DNA from: an uncultured Geobacteraceae bacterium
Lineage (GTDB): Bacteria > Desulfobacterota > Desulfuromonadia > Geobacterales > Pseudopelobacteraceae
DNA: 64,000 nt
Direction of reading: 5' to 3'
Assembly: GCA_903901875.1 (NCBI GenBank)
Contig: CAIUSO010000127.1
Span: forward strand, 1 to 64,000
Notes under the pieces: model-generated
Told to the model about the DNA's origin: nothing
What the model saw: only the letters and a program-made list of their open reading frames with translations
Databases searched by the model: none
Translations under genes and position numbers: made by a program
Part shown: piece by piece, positions 60,811-64,000 of the stretch
Layout of the letters: every line of letters starts with the position of its first letter
Numbering within the stretch: position 1 is the first letter of the stretch

Positions 60811-63800
60811 ATGCGTATCAGCGTGTTATTGAATACATTTGTGGCAGTTGCCATCGTGATGGTGTTGACACTTGCAGCAACCAATCTGGTCATTATTGCC
60901 AGGTTGGACCGGCTTTCAGTTGCTCAGGAGCTGGCTCAGGCATCTGGCCACGATGTTTCGAACCTGTTGGTATTGACCCATGAGTATGCCCAGTATTCTG
61001 AAGAGAGGTCTGCCCAGCAGTGGCGCATGTTGTTGTCAAAAATTGTTCGTAATCTGGAGGCAATGGGGGGAGACGTTGTGCCTGTTCCGCCGGAAGCTTT
61101 GACAGAGGTGCGGTTGCTGCCGGAATTATTTCGGTTGCTGGTCAGTTCAAAAACCGGAGAGGTTGATCTGAAAAACCGTCAGCACAGCCTCTTGCTCAGT
61201 CAATTGCAGTCGAGCTCCCAATCACTGGCTGATTCGATGGACCGCTGGAGTAAGGCGATTACCGAGCAACGGCATAGTATGGAACGGAGTTACCATCTTC
61301 TTACCAACGTGTTTCCTGTCATTATGCTGTTCCTGTTGTCTCTGCTGGCTTTTCTTCTTCATCGCCGGATACTATTTCCTCTTAGAAAGCTGCTCCTGGC
61401 GGTCCGTGCCACTGCCAACGGGGATCTGTCGGTCCGCAGTGCAACGGGGATGACCGACGAATTAGGGGAACTGTCGAGCACGTTCGATGAAATGGCCATT
61501 GATCTGGTCTCCGAGTTGCGACGTGAAGTTACTGAGCGTAAGCAGGCAGAAGAGTTGATTGCGGAACAGGCTGACTTCAACAGACGGATATTCAATTCAT
61601 CCGATGCCCATATGGTTGTGGTAGATCAGAAAGGCATCATCTTGAGCGTAAATGATGCGTGGTGTGCTTTTGCCCGGCAGAACCAGGGTTTTGCTGAAGA
61701 ACGGTGGGGGGTGGGTGCCAGCTACTTCGTCAGTTTTGATGAAAATTGGGGCGAAACAAGCCAGGCTTTGGAAGCTTTTGCCGGCGTACGAATGGTACAG
61801 CACGGCCAGCTCCCTAATTTCAGCCTGGAGTATTCGTGCGATACTCTGGAAAATGGCAAGCGTTGGTTCCTCCTGACGGTTTTTCCCTTGTTGGGGAGGG
61901 ATGGTGCCGTCCTGATTTCCCACAGCAACATAACCCGGCGCAGGCAGGCTGAGGAAGCACTTTCCAACGAGAAGGCATTTCTTCGCTCTCTCATTGATTC
62001 GGCCAGTGACCTCATCTCGTTCAAAGGTGTCAACGGGCTCTATCTCGGCTGTAATAAGGCGTTTGAGGAATACATTGGCCGTGCGGAACTGGAACAGATC
62101 GGCGGCTCTGATACCCTTCTTTTTGGCAACGAACAGGGTGAAATCATTGCACAGAGTGATAATAAAGTGCTGGGCTCCGGCGAGGTGGTTCGTGCCGAAG
62201 AGTGGATCGAGTCCCCCACGGGGAAGAGACAGCTTTTTGACAGTGTCAAGGCACCCATCCGGAATCACGACGGTACTGTTACGGGACTGGTGGTTATCTC
62301 ACGGGATATTACCCGGCAGCGGCGAGAGGAACAGCTGATTGCCGTCCGATCAATGCTCGTGGAATATTCCGTAACTCACACACTTGAAGAGTTGCTTACC
62401 AAAACCATTGATACCGTGGAAAGTCTGACCGAGAGCAAGGTCGGCTATTTCCATTTTCTGCAGGAAAACCAGCAGACTCTTACGTTACAAGCCTGGTCGA
62501 CCGGTACCGTCAAGGATTTTTGCACAGTTCAAGGGAATGATCGCCATTACGAAGTTGACAAGGCCGGTGTGTGGGTTGATTGCATTCGTCAGCGCAGATC
62601 GGTGATTCATAACGACTATGCGTCACTTCCCCACCGCAAGGGGTTGCCCCCCGGTCACGCTACCGTGATCAGGGAGCTGGCCGTACCGATCTTCCGCTCG
62701 GAAAAAATAGTGGCGATTCTCGGAATCGGCAACAAAAGCAGTGATTATAGCGACGATGACGTGCGGATAGTATCCCGCTTTGCCGATCTTGTATGGGACA
62801 TTGCTGAACGAAAGCTTGTGGAGGAGTCTCTTCGTGAAAGCAATGAACGTTTTTCGGCCGCCTTTAACAATGCTCCTATCATGATATCCCTGAGTACGTT
62901 GGAGGAAGGTGTCTATCTGGATGTCAACCAGTGCTTCCTTACTACTTCCGGTTTCAGCAGGGAAGAGGTTATCGGCTCGTCCTCCCTTGAGTTGGGATGG
63001 ATTTCAGCCGCTGACCGGAATAGCCTGAAAGAAAGTATGGCACGGGACGGCCGTATTGCTGGTCGTGAATTGAACCTCCGCACGAAAGCGGGTAAGCAGC
63101 GCATTTGTCTGTTTTGGGGTGAAATGGTTGCACTGGCTGGACAGCAGCGCTTCCTTTCCATTGCGCTGGATATTACGGAACAACGTATTATTGAACGGCA
63201 ATTCGTTCAGGCCCAGAAAATGGAGTCAATCGGTCAACTGGCGGGGGGGATAGCCCATGATTTCAATAATAAACTCTCCGTTATTTTCGGTAATGTGGAG
63301 CTCGCGTGGATGGATATGGATCATCGTAACAAGTTGCGGGAGCATCTTCAGGAGATCCAGTTGGCTGCCGAACATTCCCGGGATATTACAAACCGGCTCC
63401 TGACCTTCTCCCGGCTTGATGTCACGCATCCGAAAAGCATTACGGTGAACAGTGCAATTGCCGAAACGCTCAGGTCGCTCTCCCGTCTTATCGGTGCGCA
63501 GATTTCCGTAACCTTTACGCCTTCTCCAGAAGCGTACCGAGTTATGATGGATCCGGTGCAGCTTGATCAAATTGTGATGAATATGGCGATTAATGCCCGT
63601 GATGCGATGCCTGATGGAGGAACGCTGGAGATTGAAACCCGAAATTTCACCGTGGACAACAGCAACTCCGTCACCGCTTCTGTCCCGGGCGAATATGTCA
63701 TGATTACATTCCGGGACACCGGTATTGGTATGGATGAAGAGACCTTAGTCCGCATTTTCGAGCCATTTTTTACCACCAAGGAAGTTGGCAGGGGAACAGG

Positions 63801-64000
63801 GCTTGGTCTTGCCACTATTTATGGCATTGTCACCCAGAATAATGGTTTTATTGATGTCAGCAGTATTCCTGGGAGTGGTTCCTCCTTCCGAGTGTTCCTT
63901 CCGCGGGCAACAGCTGTCGCTTCTGAGGTCGTTACGGCCAAGGTTGATAAGGTTTTCTCACCGGCCAACTGCTCCTTGCTGCTGGTGGAGGACGAAAAGG
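60811..64000 (+). CDS. Membrane hybrid sensor histidine kinase, 3' end outside window
   Basis: At least 1063 residues; no stop before the window edge. The ATG at 60811 follows AAGG and lies 3 bp after the binding-protein stop. Layout: TM1 (about 7-29), periplasmic domain (30-165), TM2 (166-185), HAMP (190-245), PAS near 256-370, PAS near 389-500, GAF (520-665), PAS (680-790), HisKA with [13 protein letters not shown] near 810, HATPase ([11 protein letters not shown] near 969; [13 protein letters not shown]) and the start of a receiver (LLLVEDEK near 1055). The periplasmic domain may contact the binding protein encoded upstream, as in other coupled sensors. Confidence 0.9.
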   Translation, partial: MRISVLLNTFVAVAIVMVLTLAATNLVIIARLDRLSVAQELAQASGHDVSNLLVLTHEYAQYSEERSAQQWRMLLSKIVRNLEAMGGDVVPVPPEALTEVRLLPELFRLLVSSKTGEVDLKNRQHSLLLSQLQSSSQSLADSMDRWSKAITEQRHSMERSYHLLTNVFPVIMLFLLSLLAFLLHRRILFPLRKLLLAVRATANGDLSVRSATGMTDELGELSSTFDEMAIDLVSELRREVTERKQAEELIAEQADFNRRIFNSSDAHMVVVDQKGIILSVNDAWCAFARQNQGFAEERWGVGASYFVSFDENWGETSQALEAFAGVRMVQHGQLPNFSLEYSCDTLENGKRWFLLTVFPLLGRDGAVLISHSNITRRRQAEEALSNEKAFLRSLIDSASDLISFKGVNGLYLGCNKAFEEYIGRAELEQIGGSDTLLFGNEQGEIIAQSDNKVLGSGEVVRAEEWIESPTGKRQLFDSVKAPIRNHDGTVTGLVVISRDITRQRREEQLIAVRSMLVEYSVTHTLEELLTKTIDTVESLTESKVGYFHFLQENQQTLTLQAWSTGTVKDFCTVQGNDRHYEVDKAGVWVDCIRQRRSVIHNDYASLPHRKGLPPGHATVIRELAVPIFRSEKIVAILGIGNKSSDYSDDDVRIVSRFADLVWDIAERKLVEESLRESNERFSAAFNNAPIMISLSTLEEGVYLDVNQCFLTTSGFSREEVIGSSSLELGWISAADRNSLKESMARDGRIAGRELNLRTKAGKQRICLFWGEMVALAGQQRFLSIALDITEQRIIERQFVQAQKMESIGQLAGGIAHDFNNKLSVIFGNVELAWMDMDHRNKLREHLQEIQLAAEHSRDITNRLLTFSRLDVTHPKSITVNSAIAETLRSLSRLIGAQISVTFTPSPEAYRVMMDPVQLDQIVMNMAINARDAMPDGGTLEIETRNFTVDNSNSVTASVPGEYVMITFRDTGIGMDEETLVRIFEPFFTTKEVGRGTGLGLATIYGIVTQNNGFIDVSSIPGSGSSFRVFLPRATAVASEVVTAKVDKVFSPANCSLLLVEDEK

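Overview
The window reads as chromosome of a motile, c-di-GMP- and two-component-rich bacterium of the Desulfuromonadia/Geobacterales type. This placement is an inference from gene content: the rng / TIGR03960-like radical SAM pair, CheX and PilZ proteins, Lon with an Mla-type lipid transporter, an FlbT/FlaF flagellin locus, many hybrid histidine kinases, and sigma54/sigma28-like promoters. No rRNA or tRNA gene, CRISPR array or replication origin was seen.

Region 1 (1-5.5 kb) is accessory DNA. It starts with the end of a probable IS21-family element. Then, all on the minus strand, come a type II restriction-modification pair, a RelE/HTH toxin-antitoxin pair, a small lipoprotein and a PemK/MazF-like toxin. 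Between them lie two sites with the full R''-L''-L'-R' layout of integron attC sites, each with a single extrahelical base, plus a truncated third. I read this as a run of integron gene cassettes with no integrase in view. A lone ribbon-helix-helix gene behind a sigma54-like promoter marks the edge.

Region 2 (5.8-22 kb) is mostly housekeeping. It holds RNase G and a radical SAM/DUF2344 protein (minus), then htpX-rsmB-rpe, a REC-GGDEF diguanylate cyclase, a transglutaminase-like protein, CheX and a PilZ protein (plus). A convergent minus operon follows: MacA-like adaptor, ABC ATPase, ABC permease, HIT protein and M16 peptidase. It is preceded by a promoter, a 20-codon ORF and a strong terminator, a layout that looks like an attenuator.

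Region 3 (22.3-33.4 kb) is a tight plus-strand run: lon, mlaE, an EVE-domain gene, mlaF, mlaD, two M16 peptidase subunits (one with and one without the zinc site), ilvA, and a TPR/glycosyltransferase-like protein.

Region 4 (33.3-48.7 kb, minus) is a flagellin and probable flagellin-glycosylation locus: two TPR proteins, two glycosyltransferases, a 2192-residue protein made of tandem TPR/glycosyltransferase units, flagellin, an unknown flagellar-linked protein, FlbT and FlaF. A sigma28-like promoter precedes the first gene and a strong terminator closes the last. A FlgO-like lipoprotein is divergent.

Region 5 (48.7-64 kb) is signalling: a second REC-GGDEF cyclase, a PAS-PAS-REC-HPt protein that has lost its kinase core, hybrid kinases (one with two kinase modules), a single-domain receiver, a methyltransferase, a REC-PilZ protein, a remnant of a BNR-like repeat gene, and a periplasmic binding protein next to a large sensor kinase that runs off the window.
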